In this document: positions 24,664 through 32,688 of the stretch, piece by piece | Position numbering within the stretch: position 1 is the first letter of the stretch | Layout of the letters: each line of letters starts with the position of its first letter | Source: a bacterium | GTDB lineage: Bacteria; Armatimonadota; Zipacnadia; Zipacnadales; UBA11051 | Direction: 5' to 3' | Assembly: GCA_021372615.1 (NCBI GenBank) | Contig: JAJFUB010000128.1 | Location: 1 to 38,811 of the forward strand | Length of the DNA: 38,811 bases | Notes under the pieces: model-generated | Database searches by the model: none | The model's input: the letters and a program-made list of their open reading frames with translations, nothing else | Told to the model about the DNA's origin: nothing | Translations under genes and position numbers: made by a program

Positions 24664-27600
24664 CTAGCGCATCAGCCCCTCGATCGCCTGCGCGCACTGC
24701 TGTCGGACCCGGTACACAGCCTCGGGGTCGGGCAGGATCTTCGTCGAGTACCGTCCGCCCGCATTCGGGATTTCCACCAGCTTCTCCGCCGCCGCCAGAG
24801 CGGCCTTGGCGGCGGCCACAGCCTCCCGCGTGGGGCGGCGTGTCCCCACGCCGCCATCTGCGGGCGTGGGGACACGCCCGCCCACGCGCTCCACCAGGTC
24901 CCGCAGCAGCCACAGATACTCATAGTCCTCCATCCCCTCCCGCGCCTGCTCCAGCCGCGCCGAGCTGACCGCTCCGTCATGCCCGATGGGCTTGCCCGGA
25001 TAGGCCAGGAAGCCATCGCCACACGGATAGCGGACGCAGTCAATCTTCCCCGGCGTGCCGCTCTGCTTGATGAAGCTGTGCCAGCCGAACTCGTAGGGGT
25101 CATACGTCAGCCAGTCTATCCCCCAGAACTCGTAGGCCCTGGCGCCGTACTTGAAGGCATAGTGGGGCAGCAGCCGCTCCACACCGCAATAGGGCGTGTC
25201 GGTGCACATCTGTCCGTCGGTGGTCCACCAGATCGTGTCCCCGGCGGCCTGCAGCTTCCTCATCTTCTCCACCGAGAAGCAGCCATAGTGCCCCACGCCC
25301 CACACGTTCAGGTATCCGCCCTCCCATGCGGGCTGCTCGTGCCAGTTGCTGACGTAGATGCGGATGGCCGGGTCCACCTCGTGGACCATGTCACACAGGG
25401 CCTTCATCTGTGCCCGGATCTCGGGCTGGCTGTCATAGGGCTCGTCGGACATGTACAGGACGATGCGGTCCGCCCAGCCCTTCGCCTTCACATGGTCCCA
25501 GTAGGCCTTCAGCACAGCCTGGTAGGCCCGCTTGTACTCGGGCCGCAGTCTGCCGCGGTCCACACCCTCGAAGGGGTATTGGCCCTCGTAGGGCTGCTCG
25601 CCGAACTTCGCGTACGGCGGGTGCCCCCAGCCGAAGCCGTAGAAGACGCCCGGCGTGTAGCTGTGCGGCAGCTTGAGCACATCAAAGTAGTACGCGGCCG
25701 CCTTGTCGTACTCGGTGAAGTCGGCCACGACCTGGCCGTCCTTGTACCCCAGTCTGGGCTCGGGATGGACGCGGTCGGGGCAGACGCGCCGGTCGGCCAT
25801 GAACTGCCAGAAGTCCTGCTGCGTCTCCTGCTGCGTCTTCCCCTCGCGCCGCCACATGCCCCCGCCCTGTCGGCAGTCGTAGATCGCCGCGAGGTGCCCC
25901 TGATCCGGTAGCGCGAACCGGCGCACCTGCAGCGCCACCTGCCCCTGCCACAGCGTCCTGTCGCCCTGGACGAGCTTCACGGCGCCGCTGTAGGCTCCCG
26001 GCGTCGCCTCCGCCGGGGCCCGGTACGTGACCCACACCGGCTGCGTCTGGTTCGGCGCCGCGTCAAACGCACGGTCCGGCAGCAGCGGATCGGGCCACAT
26101 CCCCGCAAAGCCATCTGACCCGCCCGTGCCACCGGGCAGACGCCGCTGCCAGTCCTCCAGCTTGCTGCTGTAGTAGCCGCCCGCGTGGTCTATGGGTACG
26201 TAGCCGACCACGTTCACAGTCGGCGCGGGCAGCCTCTTGCCGCCCGGCCCCACCGGCGCGCCGGCCACCAGACGCACCTGCGAGAGCGCCTGGTCCGAGC
26301 GGATCGCGAGTTGCAGCGGCTCGCACTCATTCCGCGCCAGCGACACCTGTAGGGCGGCAGCCTGCTGTGTGGCGGCAGCCTGCTGTGTGGGAGCGGTCAC
26401 CGACCGCGAACCGCCCGGGTTCACATCATGCCTGAACACCTTGACCACCGCCGGCACCGGCCACACCTCAAGCCCCCTGGCCGGTCGGCCCTGCAACGGG
26501 CCCAGCTCGCCCCGTTGCGTCTCCACGAGCAGCACACCGTCGTGCCATGCCGTCCCGGTAGCGTTCATCGTCAGGTGCAGTTGGAAGATGCGGCAATCGG
26601 CGGGCATCGTGAACACCCCGGCGAGTTGCGTCCAGCCGGTCGTGCCGGAGATCGCCGGCCCCGCGCTCGTGTAGGGGTTGTCCTTGGACAGTTCCCCCGC
26701 TGCGGTGCGCTTGTGGGCGTGGAGTTGCAGGCTGCCCTTGAGGTCCTCACATTTGAGCCACGCCGAGTACAGATACGTCCGACCCGGCTCGACGGGCACA
26801 TCCTGCCGCCAGCCGGTCCAGGCGGGCTTGGCGTCGTGCGGCACGTGGATCTTGACGCACCGCTTGCCGACCAACCCCGGCGTGTCGAAGCCGAGCATGG
26901 CTCCGGCCGGCTTCTCTCCCTCCGCCCCGCCAGGCCAGGCGTCCGGCAGCTTGTCCCCCTGCTCGAAGCTCCCGTTTCTGGCGAGGTTCACGGGACTGTC
27001 GAGCAGCCTGTCGAGGGACAGCACCGACCCCGGCGGCTCGGCGGAGCGCATGCCGCCAAGCACCAGGTAGTACGTCACGATGCTGCGCGGCGGCAGGTCC
27101 GCCTGGAAGACGAGCAGGCCCCCCAGTACCCCGCGCGGCAGCTCCCGCTCGCCCTGCATGATGGTGCGCCCGGAGACAGCACCGCTGAGCGTGCCACGCG
27201 GGACCAGCCCGCCCGTGTCCACGGCCACCATTACCCGACGGGGCTCCGCGGCCCAGTTGAACACGCGGATCGGAGCGCGCTGCTGCCACCCGCGCTTCCA
27301 GGTGGGTGGCTCGTCAATCTCCCTCAGCGGCAGCTTCTCGACCAGCCCGACCGTCGCCGTCAGCGTCGGCCGGGCGTCCGTTTCCAGCGTCACATCGTCG
27401 AACCATGCCGTGCCGGTGCCATACAGCACCGTGCCCAGGTCGGCGAGGTTCGCGCCCTCGGGGGCGGTGAACTCCGCCCGTACCTGCTTCCAGTCATATG
27501 TCCCCGCCCCGCCGTTGAGCATCGGCGAGATCATCATGGACTGGGTCGAGTTGCCGACGTGGATATACCAGCCGGCATTGCCCACCACGTCCTGCGCCTT

Positions 27601-28257
27601 GACCCACGCGGTCATGGTGTACTTGCCGCCGGGGATGAGGTGCAGGCCGCTCTGTCGCGTGGCGATCCACGTGGACGGCGCCCCCGCCGCCACGACGGTC
27701 CTCAGGCACCGCTGGCCCGAATGGGGGTTCTCTGTCACCCATGAAGCCTGGTGCTGGCTGTCAGCGGCGTCATGGCGCCACCCGCTCGGCGTGTCCCCCG
27801 AGCCGGCCTCGACACCGGGGTTGCGCACGCCGCTGCCGGCGTTCAGGAAGTCGGGGACAGCCCATGCCGCGGGGTTGTCGAAGTAGACGGTGTAGGTGGC
27901 TTCCCCTCCGGCGGGCACATCCGTGGCGAAGAACAGGCTCCCACCGGCGGGCACAGGCCCCCGCTTCACGATCTGCCCCGCGGCGTCCTGCACGGTGTAC
28001 AAATACTCCGTGCCGGCCTCGTTGCACACGCGCAGGGCGTCCACGGTCGCCCCAGCCAGCGGGACTTGCCCCGCGCCCGTGCCGACCTTCAGCTCCACCA
28101 GCTCGCCCGGCAGGAGCTGCGCTCCCGTGTTGCGCACCTGCACGGCAATCCGCTGCCGCCACACCCCACCGTTGCCGATGCAGAGGGACGACTGCCAGTC
28201 CGCCGCCAGCCCCGCCGTCGCCCAGATCACGGCCCACGCCACGAGCATCTTCCGCAT
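24664..28257 (-). CDS. Large exported glycosidase-like protein with DUF4091 C-terminal domain
   Basis: 1197 residues from ATG 28257 (MRKMLVAWAVIWATAGLAA, a signal peptide), with AGGTG upstream. Order: an N-terminal beta region (25-145), two carbohydrate-binding-like jelly rolls (about 150-300 and 430-590, with GWRHDAADSQH, WFDDVTLET and GRTYLYSAWLKCEDLKG), a linker, a beta region and a (beta/alpha)8 part with the acidic motif VLYMSDEPYDS, ending in the DUF4091 signature GDGFLAYPG, ARLEQAREGMEDYEYLWLL. DUF4091 proteins are thought to be glycoside hydrolases, with the Asp-Glu of SDEP the likely catalytic pair. Two genome repeats are embedded in frame: residues about 617-635 and 1127-1141. It belongs with the SGNH hydrolase in polysaccharide use, by inference. 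Confidence 0.85.
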   Translation of the reverse strand: MRKMLVAWAVIWATAGLAADWQSSLCIGNGGVWRQRIAVQVRNTGAQLLPGELVELKVGTGAGQVPLAGATVDALRVCNEAGTEYLYTVQDAAGQIVKRGPVPAGGSLFFATDVPAGGEATYTVYFDNPAAWAVPDFLNAGSGVRNPGVEAGSGDTPSGWRHDAADSQHQASWVTENPHSGQRCLRTVVAAGAPSTWIATRQSGLHLIPGGKYTMTAWVKAQDVVGNAGWYIHVGNSTQSMMISPMLNGGAGTYDWKQVRAEFTAPEGANLADLGTVLYGTGTAWFDDVTLETDARPTLTATVGLVEKLPLREIDEPPTWKRGWQQRAPIRVFNWAAEPRRVMVAVDTGGLVPRGTLSGAVSGRTIMQGERELPRGVLGGLLVFQADLPPRSIVTYYLVLGGMRSAEPPGSVLSLDRLLDSPVNLARNGSFEQGDKLPDAWPGGAEGEKPAGAMLGFDTPGLVGKRCVKIHVPHDAKPAWTGWRQDVPVEPGRTYLYSAWLKCEDLKGSLQLHAHKRTAAGELSKDNPYTSAGPAISGTTGWTQLAGVFTMPADCRIFQLHLTMNATGTAWHDGVLLVETQRGELGPLQGRPARGLEVWPVPAVVKVFRHDVNPGGSRSVTAPTQQAAATQQAAALQVSLARNECEPLQLAIRSDQALSQVRLVAGAPVGPGGKRLPAPTVNVVGYVPIDHAGGYYSSKLEDWQRRLPGGTGGSDGFAGMWPDPLLPDRAFDAAPNQTQPVWVTYRAPAEATPGAYSGAVKLVQGDRTLWQGQVALQVRRFALPDQGHLAAIYDCRQGGGMWRREGKTQQETQQDFWQFMADRRVCPDRVHPEPRLGYKDGQVVADFTEYDKAAAYYFDVLKLPHSYTPGVFYGFGWGHPPYAKFGEQPYEGQYPFEGVDRGRLRPEYKRAYQAVLKAYWDHVKAKGWADRIVLYMSDEPYDSQPEIRAQMKALCDMVHEVDPAIRIYVSNWHEQPAWEGGYLNVWGVGHYGCFSVEKMRKLQAAGDTIWWTTDGQMCTDTPYCGVERLLPHYAFKYGARAYEFWGIDWLTYDPYEFGWHSFIKQSGTPGKIDCVRYPCGDGFLAYPGKPIGHDGAVSSARLEQAREGMEDYEYLWLLRDLVERVGGRVPTPADGGVGTRRPTREAVAAAKAALAAAEKLVEIPNAGGRYSTKILPDPEAVYRVRQQCAQAIEGLMR
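24837..24878. repeat. Perfect inverted repeat inside the DUF4091 coding sequence
   Basis: GGCGTGTCCCCACGCC (24837-24852) is repeated inverted at 24863-24878 across a 10-nt spacer. Each 16-nt arm is itself a small hairpin (GGCGTG/CACGCC). It encodes a Gly/Pro/Thr-rich stretch (GGRVPTPADGGVGTRRPT) that interrupts the helical end of the protein. Confidence 0.85.
26353..26408. repeat. 18-bp tandem duplication plus GTCACC hairpin repeat inside the DUF4091 coding sequence
   Basis: GGCGGCAGCCTGCTGTGT occurs twice without gap (26353-26370, 26371-26388) and runs straight into the 22-bp palindromic unit found upstream of rpsL (26387-26408). On the minus strand this is translated as SRSVTAPTQQAAATQQAA, a low-complexity linker, and the frame is preserved. 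Confidence 0.9.
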
Positions 28258-28286
28258 TCCGGTCACCTGCCTACCGAAGCGAGTTA

Positions 28287-28310
28287 GCCGGCGAAGTCAC
28301 CTTCGCCGGC
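28287..28310. repeat. GTCACC-loop hairpin between the DegT and DUF4091 genes
   Basis: A perfect 9-bp stem, GCCGGCGAA with TTCGCCGGC, closes on the loop GTCACC. It lies in the 83-nt gap upstream of the DUF4091 start. The loop is the same as in the hairpin at 38124-38145, although the stems are unrelated. Confidence 0.7.
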
Positions 28311-28340
28311 CAGAGCCCCCGCGCCTGCTCATGGGTGTCT

Positions 28341-29450
28341 CTACAGCGCCCCCCCCACCACCTCACACACCCGCTCGATCTGCTCGTCGGTCAGCTCGGG
28401 GTACATCGGCAACTGGATGACCTCCTGGGCGCACTGCATCGTGACCGGCAGGTTCACCTGGCCCAGGCCCCACTGCTCCCCGGCCGGGTGGGTGTGCGGG
28501 GGCTGTTTGTAGTGCGTCGCGAAGCCGATGCCCGCTGCCTGCAGCGCCGCGGCAACCTGGTCCCGCTTGGGCGTGCGCAGCGTGTACAGGTGGTACACAT
28601 GCTCCGCCTGCGGGGCCTCAAACGGCAAGACCACGTCGAGCTTGCCCAGCAACTCGTTGTAGCGCGCCGCCACCCGCCGCCGGGCCTCGTTCCACTGCTT
28701 CAGGCGCTTGAACTTCACATTCAGGACCGCCGCCTGGACCTCGTCGAGGCGCGAGTTGTACCCGACCTCGCTGAACACGCCGCGTTCGGCCTGTCCGTGG
28801 TCGCGCAGGGCCCGCACGCGCTTGGCGACGTCGTCGCTCTTGGTGGTGATCATCCCGCCGTCGCCGTAGCCGGCGAGGTTCTTGCTCATGTAGAAGCTGA
28901 AGGCCGCCGCATCGCCCAGCGAGCCGACGCGCTCGCCCTTCCACCGGGCGCCATGGGCCTGGCAGGCATCCTCGATGATCCGCAGCCGCCGCGGCTCGCA
29001 CAGGTCCACGATCTCGTCCATGTTGCACGGGTGGCCGAAGATGTGAACGGGGATGACGGCGCGGGTACGGTGGTTGATGGCTGCCGCGAGGGCCCTGGTG
29101 TCCATGCAATAGGTCTGCGGGTCAATGTCCACCACGACAGGCGTGGCCCCGACATGGGCGATGGCCTCGATGGTGGCCATGAAGGTCCACGACACGGTGA
29201 TGACTTCATCGCCGCGCCCGATGTCCAGGGCGCGCAGCGACAGCGACAGGGCCTCGGTGCCATTGGCCACGCCGATGGCATGCTTGACGCCGCAGAAGTC
29301 GGCGAAGTCCCCTTCGAGCTGCTGGACATTGGGCCCCAGGAAGAGCTGCATGCTTTCGAGCGCCGTGCCGATGGCGGCGTTGACCTCCTGGCGCAGGCTC
29401 TTGTACTGGGTCTTCAGGTCAATCAGGGGTATGGGGGCAAGTTGGCTCAC
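28341..29450 (-). CDS. DegT/DnrJ/EryC1/StrS family PLP aminotransferase
   Basis: 369 residues from GTG 29450, preferred because AGGTG precedes it; GTG 29465 has no ribosome-binding site. The sequence is typical of sugar aminotransferases: IPLIDLKTQYKSLRQEV at the start, GVANGTEALSLSLRAL, the cofactor aspartate region RIIEDACQAHGARW, and SFYMSKNLAGYGDGGMI with the Schiff-base lysine K190. These enzymes transaminate keto-nucleotide-sugars for surface glycans; a few family members act as regulators or dehydratases. No sugar-nucleotide genes are adjacent; the nearest downstream gene on this strand is the glycosidase-like DUF4091 protein, 83 nt away. Confidence 0.92.
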   Translation of the reverse strand: MSQLAPIPLIDLKTQYKSLRQEVNAAIGTALESMQLFLGPNVQQLEGDFADFCGVKHAIGVANGTEALSLSLRALDIGRGDEVITVSWTFMATIEAIAHVGATPVVVDIDPQTYCMDTRALAAAINHRTRAVIPVHIFGHPCNMDEIVDLCEPRRLRIIEDACQAHGARWKGERVGSLGDAAAFSFYMSKNLAGYGDGGMITTKSDDVAKRVRALRDHGQAERGVFSEVGYNSRLDEVQAAVLNVKFKRLKQWNEARRRVAARYNELLGKLDVVLPFEAPQAEHVYHLYTLRTPKRDQVAAALQAAGIGFATHYKQPPHTHPAGEQWGLGQVNLPVTMQCAQEVIQLPMYPELTDEQIERVCEVVGGAL

Positions 29451-29622
29451 GGGGCACCTACTCACGGTTCAAGGCACGCCTGCCAGAGGCGTTTGCTATT
29501 AGAGTGTGCATACGGAGGGAAGTTGCGTAGGGATACGGATGGGACGGACCTTCCTCGCCATGTAGACTATGGTTGGTTGTTCAGGCGACTCTGCGAGCGA
29601 ACCAATAGGGAGGGGAACGTCC

Positions 29623-29883
29623 ATGGCAGAGAGCAAGAAGTTCAAGGGCAGAGTGTGGAAGACAACGGACGGTGGCGTCAAGCAGGCGTGGCTGGTGGTA
29701 CGGGAGGATCCACGCGAGGCCATGCTGGTGGTACTGTGGAGCGGCATGGGCAGTATCGGCAATGCCGAGATCGTGGCGGGCCGACAGTGGGTGGATAGAC
29801 GGTACAACGACGACGAGCAGGCGGAGATCACGGGTACCGCGTACTCAGACGGCCAACGAGACTACATTGTGGTCCCGACATAG
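29623..29883 (+). CDS. Small basic-start beta-rich protein of unknown function
   Basis: 86 residues from ATG 29623, with AGGGAGGGG 8 nt upstream. The protein MAESKKFKGRVWKTTDGGVKQ continues with alternating strands (AWLVVREDPREAMLVVLWSG, AEITGTAYSDGQRDYIVVPT), which suggests a small beta barrel or sheet. No signal peptide. The next gene, a large exported protein, starts only 14 nt after its stop, so they are probably co-transcribed. No family recognised. The 173-nt gap upstream, back to the DegT gene, shows no convincing promoter. Confidence 0.6.
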   Translation: MAESKKFKGRVWKTTDGGVKQAWLVVREDPREAMLVVLWSGMGSIGNAEIVAGRQWVDRRYNDDEQAEITGTAYSDGQRDYIVVPT

Positions 29884-29897
29884 GAGGAGGGCTGAGC

Positions 29898-32135
29898 ATG
29901 TACAGACGATACGGGTTGCTCCTCGTCGCGGTCCTGTGCGTGGTGTCTACGGCGGCGCTCGCGCAGCCACAGAGCGTCCCTCAACCTCCCCGCCCGGGCA
30001 TCGTGGTTGGCGCCCCGGCGGTGTATGACTACGAGGCGATGCGCGTCAGCCTCGAAAGCCTGGTGGCCGAACTGGCAGCCGCCAAGCCCCTGCTCAACAT
30101 TCAGGACATCCACGAGGCGCTGGGGGGACGCCAGGCCAGCACAGCCCAGGAGCGCTACGACAGCTTCCGGCTGACGGGGCCCGACGTCGGAGGAGGCAAG
30201 GCCGCGGACGTCACCGCACCGACACTGTCTGCGGCCGGGGAGGTGCAGAAGGCAACCACCCCGGACACGACGGAGAAGATGCGCTTTGGCGGCCACGATC
30301 TGCTGGCGCAGCAGTTGGAGCTGAGCTACCGCATCGCCAACCTGCGCCTGCTGCTGGACGAGTCGGACAGTGACCGGTTCCAGGTCCTGCGGGTCACGGA
30401 CAAGAACGGCAACCAGACGGCGCTCGCGTGTCGTCTGCGGCGCAAGGCGGTTCTGGGCTTCCAGGTCAGCATAGACAACCCGCTACCGGAGGCGGTGGCC
30501 AATGTCGAGTTCACGGTCAGCGCCAAGCCACCGGCCACAACCACGGAAGTGCCCGGACCTCGCCTGGCCGTCATTCGCATCTTCCCCGAGGACAAGACCT
30601 ACAATGCCTCGATGCTGACCAGCAAGACCAGCGACTTCGGTCTCGGCGCAGCGGTGAACCTGATCGGCTTTGGCGCGCTCTTCGGCAACCGCAACAGCGC
30701 GCTGTACCTGGTGCGTGACACCGATACGGTGGCCCTACTCAAGCCGCCAACCGCGGAGGGCACAGTCAGCTTCGGATGGCAGTTCCGTCCGGTTCTGGGG
30801 CGGAAGAGCATCGTGCCGGGGAAGCGTGATGTCTACGTGGCGTTGGCCCTGCCGGCAACACAGGAAGACGACTGCGAGTTGCAGGTCAGCGCCAAGGTCT
30901 CATGGCAGCGCTTCAACCCCAAGAAGAAGACCGTCGGCGACTACATGCTCAACGACCGCCTGGACGCGTTGCCCGACAAGGCCGTCGTCGCCGTGCCCTC
31001 CTCCCAGGAGATGCGCAAGCGACGATCGCCGTTGTGCAGCGGAGCAACAGTCACAGCAGCCGGCGCCGATAGGGCCATGGTAGTCCTGGACACTGCGGAC
31101 CTCGACCAGAATACGTCCGTCGTGATCGGGGCACGCACGGTGCGGGAGCCCGACCTCATCCGCACCGGGTACCACCGCCTCGCCTTCTCGGCCTCGGTGG
31201 ACGAACTGGCCGCCAATCCCGTCGGCTTGGCGTCTCCCTATGGCTATGTGAATCCCGTCTATGAGTACAAGCGCGGCGATGGCGATCCCGAGCCCCCCAA
31301 CTACCAGTTGAGTGCGGCGGCCAAGGTCTATCCCGTTGATGCCACCAACACCCGCGTGGAGCTGACAGTGAAGCCGAAGACCAGGTTCTGGGACAGTTCA
31401 GAGATCGGCTATCCCTGGTACGCAAAGCTGGGTTCCACCTACTACGCCTTCGCCCGGCTGAACGCCAATGCGTGCGCCGAACAAGCGCAACTGAGCCTGA
31501 CCTGCGAAACCAAGGCGTTGCGCGATGCCCGCGTGCTCGAGGTGGGACGCCTGTGCGTGGGCGACGTCTGCCGGATCACATGCGACGTACCACCTCCTTC
31601 GGCGTGGGAGCCCCGTCCCCTGGGTATAGACAGCGTGACACCCGTGGGCGAGGATGAGCAGAAGCGTCAGGTGTACGCTGTGGTCGGCGGCGGCCTTCAG
31701 CAGGATCCCAGGAGGCCGTTGCGCATCTCCATGGGCGGGGAGCAGGTGACCCAGATCACGCCGGTCAGCGCCTCACTGATGCATATCGCTGTCCCCAAGG
31801 AGACCGCCGGGCGCGCCGACAAGCTCGTCGTGTACCGCGAGGGGGAGACGCCGGTCATCTTCTCACTGACCAAGCCGGCGAAGAAGCCAGCCCTGACGGT
31901 GGGACAAGCCGGCATGATGATCCTGGAGAAGACAGACAAGCTTGATCCGGCCGACATCGCGACGGTGACGTTCGGAGAGAAAGCCCTGAAGGTCTCCAAG
32001 GACGTCAAGGACGGTAAGGATGTGTACTCCCTGTACCCGGTGGAGTTGCTGACTGCGAAGGAAGGAACGGTCACGCTCCTCGTGACCACGAAGACGGGCA
32101 AGGTCGCGGAGCTGAAGCTGGAGGTCGGCAAGTAG
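29898..32135 (+). CDS. Large exported protein of unknown function
   Basis: 745 residues from ATG 29898 behind GGAGGAGGGC. MYRRYGLLLVAVLCVVSTAALAQ is a signal peptide. A Pro-rich linker, a helical part (about 45-160, including LAQQLELSYRIANLRLLLDE) and a long beta-rich remainder follow. The last 200 residues (from about LGIDSVTPVGEDEQ) look like Ig/IPT-type beta repeats: VYAVVGGGLQQ, LRISMGGEQVTQITPVSASL, VTFGEKALKVSKDV. It may be a surface or periplasmic scaffold. I recognise no catalytic motif. Coupled to the 86-residue gene upstream; a strong hairpin at 32163-32189 ends the unit. Confidence 0.65.
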   Translation: MYRRYGLLLVAVLCVVSTAALAQPQSVPQPPRPGIVVGAPAVYDYEAMRVSLESLVAELAAAKPLLNIQDIHEALGGRQASTAQERYDSFRLTGPDVGGGKAADVTAPTLSAAGEVQKATTPDTTEKMRFGGHDLLAQQLELSYRIANLRLLLDESDSDRFQVLRVTDKNGNQTALACRLRRKAVLGFQVSIDNPLPEAVANVEFTVSAKPPATTTEVPGPRLAVIRIFPEDKTYNASMLTSKTSDFGLGAAVNLIGFGALFGNRNSALYLVRDTDTVALLKPPTAEGTVSFGWQFRPVLGRKSIVPGKRDVYVALALPATQEDDCELQVSAKVSWQRFNPKKKTVGDYMLNDRLDALPDKAVVAVPSSQEMRKRRSPLCSGATVTAAGADRAMVVLDTADLDQNTSVVIGARTVREPDLIRTGYHRLAFSASVDELAANPVGLASPYGYVNPVYEYKRGDGDPEPPNYQLSAAAKVYPVDATNTRVELTVKPKTRFWDSSEIGYPWYAKLGSTYYAFARLNANACAEQAQLSLTCETKALRDARVLEVGRLCVGDVCRITCDVPPPSAWEPRPLGIDSVTPVGEDEQKRQVYAVVGGGLQQDPRRPLRISMGGEQVTQITPVSASLMHIAVPKETAGRADKLVVYREGETPVIFSLTKPAKKPALTVGQAGMMILEKTDKLDPADIATVTFGEKALKVSKDVKDGKDVYSLYPVELLTAKEGTVTLLVTTKTGKVAELKLEVGK

Positions 32136-32162
32136 ACGGTGTGCCGAGCTGCAGCGACCTCG

Positions 32163-32189
32163 GGCGCCCGGCCACAGTGGCCGGGCGCC
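32163..32189. terminator. Strong bidirectional hairpin between convergent genes
   Basis: GGCGCCCGGCCAC (32163-32175) and GTGGCCGGGCGCC (32177-32189) form a 12- to 13-bp stem. It lies between a plus gene ending at 32135 and a minus gene ending at 32211, so it can serve both. T-tracts are short. Confidence 0.6.
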
Positions 32190-32210
32190 TGTGATTCCGC
32201 CGGGGCCCGC

Positions 32211-32678
32211 CTAGATCGGGAACTTGATGTTCGCCGAGACGCCGACGCCCGGCACCGTCCTCAGCGAGTTCTTGGTGCTGATGGGCAGCAGGCCGCGCGC
32301 GCGGACCGTGCCCAGGAGGTTCAGCTCCACCTCGCCGACCGCCCGCACCTTGTCCACCTGCGCCTTGGGGCCCATCACCTGCGCGGCCCCCACTGCCGTG
32401 CCCTTGCCGCCCCCCAGCCGCATGATCGGCACCACCTTCGTGTACCCCTCCACCGCCGCATCATGCTGGGCCAGGGCGCTATTGATCGCCTTGTTGATCT
32501 GCCCGGAGAAGTGCTCGACCACCCACCCGATGCCGAAGATCTTCACCAGATCGCCGATGCTGCCACCCAGGTCCAGGGCTTGCACGGGGTTCGGCGCCGT
32601 GCCGACGCCGAGCAGGAAGGCCCACATCAGCAGCATCACCGCCAGCCACGTCCACTTGTTGCGCTTCATCATGCTCAT
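32211..32678 (-). CDS. Exported protein with a novel C-terminal domain shared with its neighbour
   Basis: 155 residues from ATG 32678 (ATG 32672 is also possible; GAAGGGG lies upstream). The N-terminus KRNKWTWLAVMLLMWAFLLGVGTAPNPVQA is a signal peptide or anchor. A short amphipathic part (LDLGGSIGDLVKIFGIGWVVEHFSGQINKAI) precedes a domain of about 75 residues containing VVPIMRLGGGKGTAVGAAQV, GPKAQVDKVRAVGEVEL and LLPISTKNSLRTVPGVGVSA. The same motif order ends the upstream gene at 32689-33453. The function is unknown; the regular beta character and export signal suggest an envelope-associated component. It lies 10 nt downstream of that neighbour, so they form one operon. Confidence 0.65.
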   Translation of the reverse strand: MSMMKRNKWTWLAVMLLMWAFLLGVGTAPNPVQALDLGGSIGDLVKIFGIGWVVEHFSGQINKAINSALAQHDAAVEGYTKVVPIMRLGGGKGTAVGAAQVMGPKAQVDKVRAVGEVELNLLGTVRARGLLPISTKNSLRTVPGVGVSANIKFPI

Positions 32679-32688
32679 CGCCCCTTCC

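Noticed and set aside
27741-29798. Plus-strand frame of 685 residues across DUF4091 and DegT genes
   Set aside because: Antisense to two clear genes, Arg/Pro/His-rich, no start signal. It is a composition shadow.
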